A DNA stretch of 44,378 nt from Nanobdellota archaeon (GCA_027858295.1 JAQICZ010000034.1:1-44378); one strand, 5' to 3'; positions 9,821-19,699 are shown, counted from the stretch's first letter. Translations and numbers: made by a program. Notes: generated by a model from the letters alone, not told the origin.

Positions 9821-10131
9821 TTTTATCTCCCTCTCCCCGTAAGAAACTTTTTCTTACAAGAATTATAAAATCTTAAATATGATTTTAGTATATAAATTTT
9901 TCTATATTATTATGTGTATTTTAGACCGATTATTATCCAAGAATGTCTTTTTACCGACGGGCGAGGTAAAGTCGGAGGGACGATTGGTCGATTGGTCGAC
10001 TGTTCGGAGGGCGGAGGTCAGACTATTGGAAGCCTGGCATTGAAAATACTATGAACAGACTCTAATTATTTTAAGAAATAGACAATAATAACTTTTAAAA
10101 ACAACTACTTATATTGTATAGTATTGATAAC

Positions 10132-10156
10132 CCATCCATAGCTCAACGGTAGAGCG
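10132..10156 (+). tRNA. Isolated duplicate of the tRNA-Tyr 5' half (partial copy A)
   Basis: CCATCCATAGCTCAACGGTAGAGCG, 25 nt identical to the start of the complete gene at 10218; candidate TATA box TTTTAAAA at about 10093. Confidence 0.75.
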
Positions 10157-10217
10157 AGGAACCTGACAAAAATCAGAACCCTCCCGATATCATTGACCTC
10201 TAGATGGAGGATTATAT

Positions 10218-10373
10218 CCATCCATAGCTCAACGGTAGAGCGTTTGGTTGTAGATTAACTAAGGTGGAGTGTCCAGACGGACATACGATGAAGCCCCAAA
10301 AACTAAGAAAACGTAAGTTTTCTTGGGTTCAGCAGAACCCGAAAGGTTCCCGGTTCGATCCCGGGTGGATGGA
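10218..10373 (+). tRNA. tRNA-Tyr(GTA) with an approximately 84-nt intron after position 37 (about 10254-10337)
   Basis: Acceptor CCATCCA/TGGATGG with C1:G72 and A73; D arm GCTC AACGGTA GAGC; anticodon stem TTTGG/CCGAA, loop TTGTAG^C; variable AGGTT; T arm CCCGG TTCGATC CCGGG. Confidence 0.85.
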
Positions 10374-10383
10374 TAAAACAAGG

Positions 10384-10412
10384 GGGGTCACAATTTATTG
10401 TGCCCCTTTTTT
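10384..10412 (+). terminator. Hairpin plus T-run downstream of tRNA-Tyr
   Basis: GGGGTCACAAT-TT-ATTGTGCCCC followed by TTTTTT. Confidence 0.6.
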
Positions 10413-10476
10413 CTTTATTATTACTATTGGATATAACCAGTATAAAATTCAACTAGATTTATCGCCCACAGGCGAA

Positions 10477-10564
10477 GTTCCCGGTTAAGTAAAAGCTTCC
10501 ACAGAAGTTTTTGCTTGTGGGAAGTTTCCCAAAAGAAACTTCGCTCCAATCCCGGGTGGATGGA
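10477..10564 (+). tRNA. Duplicate of the tRNA-Tyr 3' half (partial copy C) with a 60-nt insert in the T loop
   Basis: GTTCCCGGTT then insert 10487-10546 then CAATCCCGGGTGGATGGA; removing the insert gives a perfect T arm CCCGG TTCAATC CCGGG. Confidence 0.65.
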
Positions 10565-10573
10565 TAAAACAAG

Positions 10574-10592
10574 GGGCTTCGGCCCTTTTTTT
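10574..10592 (+). terminator. GGGC-TTCG-GCCC hairpin plus T7 after partial copy C
   Basis: UUCG-capped stem followed by TTTTTTT. Confidence 0.6.
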
Positions 10593-10662
10593 ATTTTATT
10601 ATTATAGAACAAAATCATCACCTCGCGGTGCGTGCATGAAGGGTGTTTAATTAACATAATAA

Positions 10663-11211
10663 TTAATTTATTAATTTCAACAAGAAAGGAAATTCTTTAT
10701 ATGGCTGATTGTATGATGAAGACCCCATATGTCCTTCACCATGACGAATGATTAATGTTCCACCTAATTTATCAAACATTTTTCTTCCTTGGAGATCATT
10801 GCATCCCCATGGATTATTATCAGAATTAATAAAAATAATGTCATCGACATTTGATTTAATCTTATTCCAACCATATGATGGTTGTAAAGTTTTCGAGTCC
10901 CCTTCTAAAAATCCTGCAACAAAAATTGCTTGTTTAACTTTGGTATCGAGTTTTTATAAAATACTGAATATCAACGGCCCTCCTGAGCTGTGTCCAATCA
11001 ATATTGTATCTTTATCAATATCTGTATTTTCGAGAACAAATGGAAGCCACTCTTCAATATTAGCTTCACCAGCATTTGGCAAATTGGAGACCGAAACAGT
11101 ATATCCTTTATTTTCTAAATTTTCTTTGACATATGTATACCAATATAAGTCAGGCGGACAACCCGTTCCGTGTAGAATCATTACATTTGTCATAATAGAC
11201 AGAAAAGTCAC
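10663..11211 (-). pseudogene. RBBP9/YdeN-like alpha/beta hydrolase with an in-frame TAA
   Basis: MTNVMILHGTG...ILIGHSSGGPLIFSIL*KLDTKVKQAIFVAGFLEGDSKTLQPSYGWNKIKS...IIRHGEGHMGSSSYNQPYKEFPFLLKLIN; same frame on both sides of the TAA at 10951-10953. Confidence 0.8.
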
Positions 11212-11293
11212 TTCTTTTGAATATTATCATTCGCCTTGGAATGTCAAAAAATAAAATTCCATCATTTATTTTAAAAAAATTGGGTCTGTTTCT

Positions 11294-12265
11294 TTAATCT
11301 GTATTGAGATATTTATCAACATTTTCTCTTGTTACTAAGATTCCTGGTACAAGGACTTCTTTTTCATAGTCTTCACCTTCAAGATAGTGTATTACTTGGA
11401 TTAGACTTTCTTTAGCCATATTAGCTGTTGGCTGAATCATTGTTGCCGACATTTCTCCTGAATTAATACTTTCGAAAGCCCTATCTAAACCATCAAATCC
11501 AGTATAAATCAAATTTTCATCTCCACCATTTTTTTTTGCAACATTTATAACAGTTAAAGTTGCTTCATCCCAAGCGGTAGCTATGGAAGTATATTCATTT
11601 TCTTTTCCAAATTCTTCTGAAATTAATTCATAAACAGGTTGAAGACTCCAAGTTGTATCATTTAAATTTTTAACAACAACTCTAACTCCCTTAGGCTGTA
11701 ATGAATCTACTATACCATCTTTTCTTTCAACGGCATTTTGATGCTCGTTATTTGGATAAATCATCAAACAATCACCCAGACCATTTGTCTCACTATAAAT
11801 ATATTCACCCAATATCTTTGAACTTTCATAATTACTTAAACCAACATAGCCCTGAATATCTGGATTCTCAAATTTTGCATCAACCAAAAAAACTGGGATG
11901 TTTTTTCTCTTAAACTTATTTATTACATTTTCAGATAATTCTTTTTCACCACCTATCCCAAGAATAACTGCATCAAAATCTTCAAGCATTAATTCCTCTG
12001 CGGCTCTCATCCTCTCTTCAGGAATGTCATTATTTGGTGTATAATCATGAAGAATAACCCCCCTGTTTATAGACTCATTTTTAAAAGAATTGCCTAATTT
12101 AATCCAATAGGGTGAAAATAAATGTGCCCCAATATATGCAATATTATATTCTTTACTAACATGGAGTTCTTGATTATTTATATTCTTATTATATAATATA
12201 AATCCTATTACTCCTGATAATACTAAAAATGAGATAACAATTGTAATTATTTTAATATTTTTCAT
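11294..12265 (-). CDS. Sugar-type periplasmic binding protein (Peripla_BP_4/RbsB-like), membrane-tethered
   Basis: N-terminal TM; YNIAYIGAHLFSPYWIKLGNSFKNES...MRAAEELMLEDFDAVILGIGGE...GYVGLSNYESSKILGEYI fold pattern. Confidence 0.8.
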   Translation of the reverse strand: MKNIKIITIVISFLVLSGVIGFILYNKNINNQELHVSKEYNIAYIGAHLFSPYWIKLGNSFKNESINRGVILHDYTPNNDIPEERMRAAEELMLEDFDAVILGIGGEKELSENVINKFKRKNIPVFLVDAKFENPDIQGYVGLSNYESSKILGEYIYSETNGLGDCLMIYPNNEHQNAVERKDGIVDSLQPKGVRVVVKNLNDTTWSLQPVYELISEEFGKENEYTSIATAWDEATLTVINVAKKNGGDENLIYTGFDGLDRAFESINSGEMSATMIQPTANMAKESLIQVIHYLEGEDYEKEVLVPGILVTRENVDKYLNTD

Positions 12266-12319
12266 AGAGTAATAAATTTAAGAGAATTATTATTATATAC
12301 TACGAATATATTCTAAAAC

Positions 12320-13699
12320 CTATTGTAGATATTTTTTATCTTTTTGTTCTGCCAAAAAGAATGCTTTGTTTGAAGCTGTTTGTTTTGGAGTTCCTTCTTG
12401 CTCGAATCTACAGATTGTCCCTGGAAGTGCAAATCTACCTAATACTCCTACCTTTGAGTATACAATATAACTCATTGCTCTGCTTTCTCCGGCCTCTAAA
12501 TATTCGAAATCCCATTCTAATCTTTTTTTGTCTTTTGAAATCTTATCTGGTAATTCTCCACCGAATCTTTCGTACATTTTTACTAAGGGCGGCAATCTGT
12601 CGATGATTTTTACTTTTTCTACGAACTCTCTTGCTTGTGCGATGATTGTAACTTTAAGTGCGAATTCTCCGCCTTTTGCTTTTACGAAGGATACTCTTTT
12701 CCTTACTTGGACTTTTTGAGTTGAATATTTCTTGAAGAAATAAATTAAGGTTACGAAGAAGAATATTATTAGGAATGGTAATAGCCAGTTTGTTTTAACT
12801 ATAACTTCGAAGTTTTCTCCTGGAGCTAATTTCTCTGCCCAAGTATAATATACTGTAGCACCTTGTCTTTCAACTTGGTCTGGGTCTGAAGAATAAGTTG
12901 TGAATAATCTTGAAAGGATATTTTTCTTTATTGTAATTTCTGTGTCGGCCATCGTATTACCCTTGTTCACTTTTTCGATTACTTTTGTTGTAACAATAAA
13001 TCCGTAATCTCTTTTTTGTGTTGATAAATCATCTTTTTCTATAAATTCAATTTTTCCTTCGACTTCTCCTTTAAGGTTTTCAAAAGCTATTTTAGCATTT
13101 AATGTATAGAAGCCTGCCATTAATTTGTCGAAATCTTCTTTTTCGATATCAATTGTGAACTCTTTTTTACTGTATGGGGATAAATCCATTGTTTCTTCTA
13201 GAATGAAAAATGGAGAGGAAAACTTAACTTCTAAATCTTTGAAGTCAAAGTTTACTTTATTTCTAATAAAAATTCTTAATTGTTGTGTGTCTGGATCGAT
13301 TGAACCTGAACCTACTTCAAAGGCGTCTTCTAAGCCTATAATATTAACTGAAAGCTTTTCTTCAATCTTTGTATTATCACTTCCTTGTATATAATAGATA
13401 GGTGCCGTTTTACCTTTTTGGATTAAGTCTAATCTTGGAGCGATTGAAATTGTTAATTCTTTTGTTTCGCCTTTTTTAATTTCAAATTCTTCTCTTGGTT
13501 CGATACCATAACCATAGAAAGTGTACATTGAGAATGTGTCTGTATTTCCATTGTTTGTGATTTCCAAATCAAAAGAAACTGGCTCATTTAATCCATAAAT
13601 TAATGTTTCTCCGGAGCTTGTTCTTTCAACATCTAAGTTTACTGCGAGAACAACTGGAAACAATGTTAGAACTAATAAAAATGTTAATACCTTTCTCAT
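12320..13699 (-). CDS. Secreted or membrane protein with NEW3/DUF11-like beta domains
   Basis: Signal peptide; LNEPVSFDLEITNNGNTDTFSMYTF...GETKELTISIAPRL; internal TM WLLPFLIIFFFVTLIYFF. Confidence 0.7.
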   Translation of the reverse strand: MRKVLTFLLVLTLFPVVLAVNLDVERTSSGETLIYGLNEPVSFDLEITNNGNTDTFSMYTFYGYGIEPREEFEIKKGETKELTISIAPRLDLIQKGKTAPIYYIQGSDNTKIEEKLSVNIIGLEDAFEVGSGSIDPDTQQLRIFIRNKVNFDFKDLEVKFSSPFFILEETMDLSPYSKKEFTIDIEKEDFDKLMAGFYTLNAKIAFENLKGEVEGKIEFIEKDDLSTQKRDYGFIVTTKVIEKVNKGNTMADTEITIKKNILSRLFTTYSSDPDQVERQGATVYYTWAEKLAPGENFEVIVKTNWLLPFLIIFFFVTLIYFFKKYSTQKVQVRKRVSFVKAKGGEFALKVTIIAQAREFVEKVKIIDRLPPLVKMYERFGGELPDKISKDKKRLEWDFEYLEAGESRAMSYIVYSKVGVLGRFALPGTICRFEQEGTPKQTASNKAFFLAEQKDKKYLQ

Positions 13700-13973
13700 A
13701 GTATAAATTCGTGAAATTTCTATATAAAGATTTCTGTAATTGAAGAGTGGCTTTGTAGTGGAGGGTAGAGGAGCGATTGTTCGATTGTTCGAAATGCGGA
13801 GGGCGGATGTGGGAAATAAAAAAGGAGAAGTTTTGACTATTAAGACATAGGGCAGGAGCAGATTAATATAAAAACAGTTGAATTAATATTACCCTTCGAG
13901 TGAGGAACTTGTTGGAGGTTGACAGAGTAGCAGAACACATTAAATAAATCGCTAGGAGACTAATATTAAAACC

Positions 13974-14477
13974 TTATAATTTCCCTTCTAAGTCTAAGTA
14001 GGCTTTTGCCTGACTCATAAACTCTACGCATTGATCAATCAATTTGTCTTCGAATTCTTTTATTCTTGAGGGAATTAAGAATTTTTCGTAAATTCCTCTC
14101 ATGAACTTTGTTTTTGCAGAGGATTCAAATTGACCTGCTGGATCTTTAATAAAAATGCCCTTTACTGTAAATTTGACCTGACCTTGGTTTGTCTTTATCT
14201 TCTTTCCTTCAGGAGTAACAATTTCAACTTCAGCCAATTGTTTTATATCAAATTCGACCTTTACTTCATAATTGAAGTATTCTGCTACTTTAGCCTTCCC
14301 TGTCCATTTTATTTTTACTTCTTTAACATTGCCTTTAATCTTTTCTTCATATTCATCTTCTTGAACTTTAAGATCCATTTCTCCACCCATCCACTTAAAA
14401 CAGAATTGGTAAAAGTCTTTCAAATTAAACACCCCTGCATATTTGATTTTACTATTGAACTTTGTGTCTTTAGCCAT
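13974..14477 (-). CDS. Hypothetical protein
   Basis: 167-aa ORF with coding-like composition; no family recognised. Confidence 0.7.
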   Translation of the reverse strand: MAKDTKFNSKIKYAGVFNLKDFYQFCFKWMGGEMDLKVQEDEYEEKIKGNVKEVKIKWTGKAKVAEYFNYEVKVEFDIKQLAEVEIVTPEGKKIKTNQGQVKFTVKGIFIKDPAGQFESSAKTKFMRGIYEKFLIPSRIKEFEDKLIDQCVEFMSQAKAYLDLEGKL

Positions 14478-14758
14478 AAGGAAAAGAGGGAGATTTCTTT
14501 TAAATAGATTTTGTTTGGAATTGCTGACCGCAAACCGCGGACTGCTTATTGGGGAGGCAAAGGGTAGAAGGATATGTTAAATTAGTCTAAGTCCGTTGAG
14601 TTAATTGATAATCGCTTCGCGACTTTGAGTTGGGGTTACGACAACATCAACTAATAAAGAGATTAAAGGAATAATTAGAAATATGAGAGCAGAAAAAAGG
14701 AGTATACTACAGAACAATCTATACTACATTAAAAAATCTTAATTTTGACAGATATAAT

Positions 14759-15484
14759 CTAATTACTATAAAATTCTCTTAGAATTTCTCTAGATTCTAT
14801 CGCCTCTTTAAAGTCTCTCACTTCAAGAATCACTTTTTCCACATTTGGAAGATTAGATAAAACATCCTCCCATTTGAAAATCCCATTATTTATTCCACAA
14901 TGAGAATCACTTCTCCCATCATTATTATGTATATGTATGTGTACTACTCTATTTTTTGCTTTTTCTATAAAGCTATCCAAATCCATGCCAAAAGCATCTT
15001 GAAAAATAGCAATATTCAGATGACCTAAGTCGAGACATATATTTATTTCTGGGAAATTCTCTAAGATATAAAGGATAGCCCTTGCTGAACAGACATGATT
15101 CTCATATATCAACTCCACTCCATTTTCTTTTGCAAATGCTATTAATTCTTTAAATTTCTCAATATCACTTTTCTCTAATTCATAATTAGTCATGTGAAAG
15201 TTTATTCTTGAAATACCTATTATTTTTGAAATCATTATCTCATATTTTAAGATCTCCATTTCAGATTCAGAAAACTCTGGATACCCCTTTTTTACACAGC
15301 TAAAGATTCTACTTAAACCACTATGCATGGAAAGATCTTCTTCACTAAATTTTTCTTTCAATTCAATTATTTTTTTAATATTTGGTCGGATGGAAGAAGC
15401 CCTCAACTCATAGGTGTCAAACAAGAATTCTTTTTTTGAAAATTTTCTTAAATCTAAAATACTATAACCTATTTTTGGTATCAT
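14759..15484 (-). CDS. Sugar phosphate isomerase/epimerase (AP_endonuc_2 TIM barrel)
   Basis: LSMHSGLSRIF...GVELIYENHV...NICLDLGHLNIA...VVHIHIHNNDGRSDSHCGINNGIFKW. Confidence 0.9.
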   Translation of the reverse strand: MIPKIGYSILDLRKFSKKEFLFDTYELRASSIRPNIKKIIELKEKFSEEDLSMHSGLSRIFSCVKKGYPEFSESEMEILKYEIMISKIIGISRINFHMTNYELEKSDIEKFKELIAFAKENGVELIYENHVCSARAILYILENFPEINICLDLGHLNIAIFQDAFGMDLDSFIEKAKNRVVHIHIHNNDGRSDSHCGINNGIFKWEDVLSNLPNVEKVILEVRDFKEAIESREILREFYSN

Positions 15485-15572
15485 ATATCAAATAACTTAA
15501 CAGTCCTTTTATTTGTTTTGCAACATACTTCACCACATATAATTATATAAACTTTGATTTACACATAAATCC

Positions 15573-15794
15573 ATGAAAACTTTAAAAAATAAGATTAAGG
15601 AAGAATCCTTTTTCTCTGAATTTAAAGAATCTTTAAAAGAAGGTGAAAAAGAAATTAAACCAACTTTTTCATACAATCCGTTAGTTGAGAAGACTGACAA
15701 GCAATACATATCTCCAAAAGCATCAATTAGCTTTGATATGCCAAGCTACAGTATGCCAAGCTACAGTACTCCTAGCTGGGATATGGATGTATAA
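15573..15794 (+). CDS. Small protein with C-terminal MPSYS-type tandem repeat
   Basis: Ends SFDMPSYSMPSYSTPSWDMDV; exact 15-nt tandem repeat ATGCCAAGCTACAGT x2 (15738-15767); 9 nt upstream of the kinase-like gene. Confidence 0.7.
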   Translation: MKTLKNKIKEESFFSEFKESLKEGEKEIKPTFSYNPLVEKTDKQYISPKASISFDMPSYSMPSYSTPSWDMDV

Positions 15795-15803
15795 GATTCA
15801 TAA

Positions 15804-16625
15804 ATGATAGGATTTGAAGAAAGAATTTCTAAAATACTTGGTATTGTACCAACAAAAATTTCAAAATTAAAAAACTTAAAAAGCTCCAGTTATATAGTAG
15901 ACACTTTTGACCATAAATATTTTTTCAAATTCTCAAAACAGAAAAAGGTAGAAAAAGAGAAATATGGAATAAAATATTTTAAAGATAATCTAGATATAGA
16001 AACTCCAAAAATTATATTTGAAGGACCTGACTATCTGGTTACAAAATTTGAAGAAGATCTACGAAGAGTTCATCCCACAGATTTAGTAAACATTGTTGCT
16101 CATTATCAAAAAAGATATATTGAATCTTCAACCCCAGCATTAATCCCAACTAAGTTCTCTAGGCAAAAAATAAACCAGCTATATGAAAGAAATAAAAAGC
16201 ATTTTGTTGGCTTTCAAACAAAAGGACTTTCAAAAATTTTAAACATTATAGGTGAAAAAGCATACAAAGAACTACCAAAAGTTATCAGCCATGGGGATGT
16301 TCATAATAAGAATATTTTTCTAACAAAAAATAACAATCCATTTATATTAGACTTTGAGAATCTAAGCACAGACTACCCCACTTTTGATATTTCTACTGCA
16401 ATCTTCTACGCACTAAATGATGCAAAGGGCATAATTAATAATTATTCATCAAATATTCCCCAAAATTTTAATATTTCAAAGAATAACCTAATAGATCTTG
16501 TTATTGCCGACACATTAAGAATAGCAATCTATGATACACTAAACTCTAAAAAAAGAAATGAAAAAACATTAGATATAGAAAAAAGAATAAGAAATAATAA
16601 GAAATTTTTTGATGTATTTTTATAA
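15804..16625 (+). CDS. APH/choline-kinase-like phosphotransferase
   Basis: VISHGDVHNKNIFLTKNNNPFILDFENLSTDYPTFDIS (HGDxHxxN and IDFE motifs). Confidence 0.85.
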   Translation: MIGFEERISKILGIVPTKISKLKNLKSSSYIVDTFDHKYFFKFSKQKKVEKEKYGIKYFKDNLDIETPKIIFEGPDYLVTKFEEDLRRVHPTDLVNIVAHYQKRYIESSTPALIPTKFSRQKINQLYERNKKHFVGFQTKGLSKILNIIGEKAYKELPKVISHGDVHNKNIFLTKNNNPFILDFENLSTDYPTFDISTAIFYALNDAKGIINNYSSNIPQNFNISKNNLIDLVIADTLRIAIYDTLNSKKRNEKTLDIEKRIRNNKKFFDVFL

Positions 16626-16697
16626 TGGGCCAAACTTCGGATATCGAAAATTAGATATTATTAACACAATAATCTTTATATAATTCTTAAGGGATTT

Positions 16698-18317
16698 ATG
16701 ATTATGGAAAGGCGAGGAGATATTATGGCTGGTGAAATGGAGAGGCTTATGGGCAAGGATGCTCAAAGGAATAATATACTAGCTGCGAAGACTGTTTCTG
16801 ATATTGTTAAGACTACGCTTGGGCCGAAGGGTATGGACAAAATGCTTGTGACTCCTTCGGGGGAGATTATTGTTACTAATGATGGGGTTACTATTTTGTC
16901 TGAGATGCAGATTGAACATCCAGCTGCGAAGATGATGGTTGAGATTGCTAAGACTCAGGAAGATGAGGTTGGGGATGGGACTACGAGTTCTGTTATGATT
17001 GCTGGGAAGTTGCTTGAAAATGCGGAGAAGATGCTTGACCAGAAAATTCATCCTACTATTATTGTTAAGGGATATAGGATGGCGCAAGAGAAGGCTCAGG
17101 AGATTTTGAAGGAAGGTGCTTTACAGATTACACCTGAAAATGAAGAAGTGTTGAGACAGGTTGCTATGACGGCTATGACGGGAAAGGGTGCTGAAGATTC
17201 AAAGGAAAAACTTGCGGACATTTTGGTTAAAGCTGTGAAGGCTGTGAAGAGTAATGATTTGGTTGATTTGAAGGATATTAAGGTTGAGAAGGTTTCGGGG
17301 GATTCTATTAATGACACGGAACTAATTTCTGGCATTGTTCTTGATAAGGCAAGGTTGTCTAAGGATATGCCGAGGATTGTTGGGAAAGCTAAGATTTTGC
17401 TTGTTGATTTTCCGATTGAGTTAAAGAGCCCTGAGATTGACACTAAAATTTCTATTAATTCTCATATTGAGTTGCAGAATTTTCTGGGTGAAGAAGAGCG
17501 GGCGATGAAGGAGATGATTGATAAGGTTGTTGAGACGGAGGCGAATGTTTTGTTTTGTCAAAAAGGAATTGATGACTATGCTCAATATTTATTGGCAAAA
17601 AAAGGGATTTATGCTTGTCGTCGTGTTCCGAAGTCTGACTTAGAGAAATTATCAAAAGCTACTGGGGCTAAGATTATTTCTGGTATTAATGATATTACTT
17701 CGTATGAACTTGGAGAGGCTGAAGAAGTTGAAGAGGTTAAACATTCTGGTGACATTATGACTTATGTTCGTGGTTGTAAAAATCCGAAGGCTGTTACTAT
17801 TTTGATTCATGGGGGAACGAGTCATGTACTTGATGAAATTGAGCGGGCTTTGATGGATGGGCTTGGAGATATTGTTTCTGCTCTGGATACCAAGCTTGTT
17901 GTTCCTGGTGGAGGGGCGATTGAGATTGAATTGTCTAGGAGGATTAGAAGTTTTGCTAAAGGCTTGAAGGGTCGTGAAAGAATTGCTGTTTATGAATTTG
18001 CTAATTCTTTAGAATTTATTCCGGCTACGCTTTCCGAAAATGCGGGGCTTGACCCGATTGATATGATTACCGAGATGAAGAGACGGCATGATGCTGGTGA
18101 CAAGAATGCTGGATTGAATTTGTTTGAGAATAAGGTTGACAATGTTTTGAATGCGAAGATTATTGAGCCTTACAAAGTTAAATCTCAGGCAGTAAATTCT
18201 GCTACTGATGTGGCTACTATGATTCTGCGGATTGATGATGTAATTGCTGCTCGGCCTCGGGCTAGGGACAGTTCTGAGAAAGGGATGATGAGTAATTATA
18301 TGAATTCACGGGAGTGA
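16698..18317 (+). CDS. thsA: Thermosome (group II chaperonin) subunit; true start may be about 16725
   Basis: [13 protein letters not shown]...[19 protein letters not shown]...[35 protein letters not shown]. Confidence 0.97.
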   Translation: MIMERRGDIMAGEMERLMGKDAQRNNILAAKTVSDIVKTTLGPKGMDKMLVTPSGEIIVTNDGVTILSEMQIEHPAAKMMVEIAKTQEDEVGDGTTSSVMIAGKLLENAEKMLDQKIHPTIIVKGYRMAQEKAQEILKEGALQITPENEEVLRQVAMTAMTGKGAEDSKEKLADILVKAVKAVKSNDLVDLKDIKVEKVSGDSINDTELISGIVLDKARLSKDMPRIVGKAKILLVDFPIELKSPEIDTKISINSHIELQNFLGEEERAMKEMIDKVVETEANVLFCQKGIDDYAQYLLAKKGIYACRRVPKSDLEKLSKATGAKIISGINDITSYELGEAEEVEEVKHSGDIMTYVRGCKNPKAVTILIHGGTSHVLDEIERALMDGLGDIVSALDTKLVVPGGGAIEIELSRRIRSFAKGLKGRERIAVYEFANSLEFIPATLSENAGLDPIDMITEMKRRHDAGDKNAGLNLFENKVDNVLNAKIIEPYKVKSQAVNSATDVATMILRIDDVIAARPRARDSSEKGMMSNYMNSRE

Positions 18318-18380
18318 ATTCGAGTTATTAGTTATTAGTTATTAGTTGTTGGTTCAGACAGTGGAGAGGTAAGAATTAAG

Positions 18381-18767
18381 ATGGAAAAGAAAATAATACC
18401 TGTAGTTAATGATATAAATTTGAGAGATAGTCCCGAGGATAACAAGTTTGTTCAATTAAATGTTGACAATAAACCATACCTACGATTCATTAGACCAACT
18501 GATGTGAGGTATCATTTTGATATTTTAGGAAGCACTTTGATTGATGAGTTTGAGATTGTCCCTGAGTTCGAGAATGGGGGAATTACTAAAGCTGAGGGAG
18601 AGAGGTATAATATGACTGGGCTTGGAAATTTTAGAGAAGGTGTGGTAAATGGGAAGATTGAAGTTTATGAATCTTTGAGTAAAGACTATCCGTTTCATCG
18701 GATTGATAGGGAAGGTTTGGAAGAGGTTTCTAAATTGACTGGGTTGGAATTTAAGGTTCTTGATTAG
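18381..18767 (+). CDS. Hypothetical protein
   Basis: 128-aa ORF, no family recognised. Confidence 0.6.
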   Translation: MEKKIIPVVNDINLRDSPEDNKFVQLNVDNKPYLRFIRPTDVRYHFDILGSTLIDEFEIVPEFENGGITKAEGERYNMTGLGNFREGVVNGKIEVYESLSKDYPFHRIDREGLEEVSKLTGLEFKVLD

Positions 18768-18978
18768 ATTGATATGTTGAGTTATTCGTTCGCGCTGCGT
18801 GCATCGTTTGAGTTTGATTTTTTGGGTGGGTTTGAAAAAATAAGATACCGGGTTAGATATTGGTTGTTTTTGGGGGAGGAATTTAGAAAACAAATAAATA
18901 CTAGTTTATTTGGTTGTTGCTCTAAAGAGTTTAGTATATTCTCAATAAAATTATAAAGATTAAAATCTATCATTAGCT

Positions 18979-19329
18979 ATGATAAGAATTTCAAAAATAG
19001 ATAAAGCAAAATTAGAATTAAAGTATATTGAGAAGTCCAAAGAAGTAGATAAGTTCGACTATAATGTTCGACTAAGGGTAATGCTAGCTATGTATGGTGG
19101 TTTTTTTGGCTTACTTATTGTCGGATTAAGTACAGAGATTAAAGGGTTGGCTATAATTATGGGGATTACGCTTGTTCTATTTCCCCTTATTTTCGCGATA
19201 TATCTTTTTTATCCAATAACAAAAGAATTTAAGGCAAAAAGAAAGATGGAGAGAAGTAGATATGATTTGCTTGGCATGAATTCTCAGGAATTAGATAAGG
19301 AATTAAAAGAAACATTAAATAATTTCTAA
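18979..19329 (+). CDS. Small two-TM membrane protein
   Basis: MYGGFFGLLIVGLSTEIKGLAIIMGITLVLFPLIFAIYLFY. Confidence 0.6.
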   Translation: MIRISKIDKAKLELKYIEKSKEVDKFDYNVRLRVMLAMYGGFFGLLIVGLSTEIKGLAIIMGITLVLFPLIFAIYLFYPITKEFKAKRKMERSRYDLLGMNSQELDKELKETLNNF

Positions 19330-19432
19330 ATAAATAGTAGTTTATTCGGCTTGGATTTTTGTGCGTAAAAGTGGAGTTTTTTTAATATGCAGTTCGTTTG
19401 AGAATCTAGATTTTAAAGTTTTTATTAGAAGA

Positions 19433-19699
19433 TTAAATTCTTCCACCATGGTAAACAATATGTCCCCTCCTTCTGTCAGATTTAGAAGTTAAATATAATC
19501 CATAGAGTAAAATACATAAACCAGGTATAAGACCAAAAAAAGATTGAAATTTATATGGTAAATAAATAGTCAATATAAACCCACCCAAAATTAAAATTCT
19601 TCCGAATCCCCTCCATAAGAAGATTTTACTATCACTTGTCATAATAGGTTTTAGAGTGATAAATATATAAAATAATTGGACATAGAGGCTCTGGGACAA
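19433..19699 (-). CDS. Small membrane protein
   Basis: 88 aa with two predicted TM stretches. Confidence 0.4.
   Translation of the reverse strand: MSQSLYVQLFYIFITLKPIMTSDSKIFLWRGFGRILILGGFILTIYLPYKFQSFFGLIPGLCILLYGLYLTSKSDRRRGHIVYHGGRI

Noticed and set aside
10264-10657. ORFs 10264-10488 (+) and 10424-10657 (-)
   Set aside because: They run through tRNA-Tyr exons, its intron and terminators; not coding.
10748-11254. Plus-strand 168-aa ORF
   Set aside because: Antisense to the interrupted alpha/beta hydrolase, whose motifs are clear on the minus strand.
11294-12265. Sugar ABC transporter operon around the RbsB-like protein
   Set aside because: No permease or ATPase genes adjacent; the binding protein appears to stand alone.
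16779-17655. Minus-strand ORFs of 66-115 aa opposite the thermosome gene
   Set aside because: Antisense shadow ORFs inside a certain chaperonin CDS; low-complexity Asn/Ser-rich translations.
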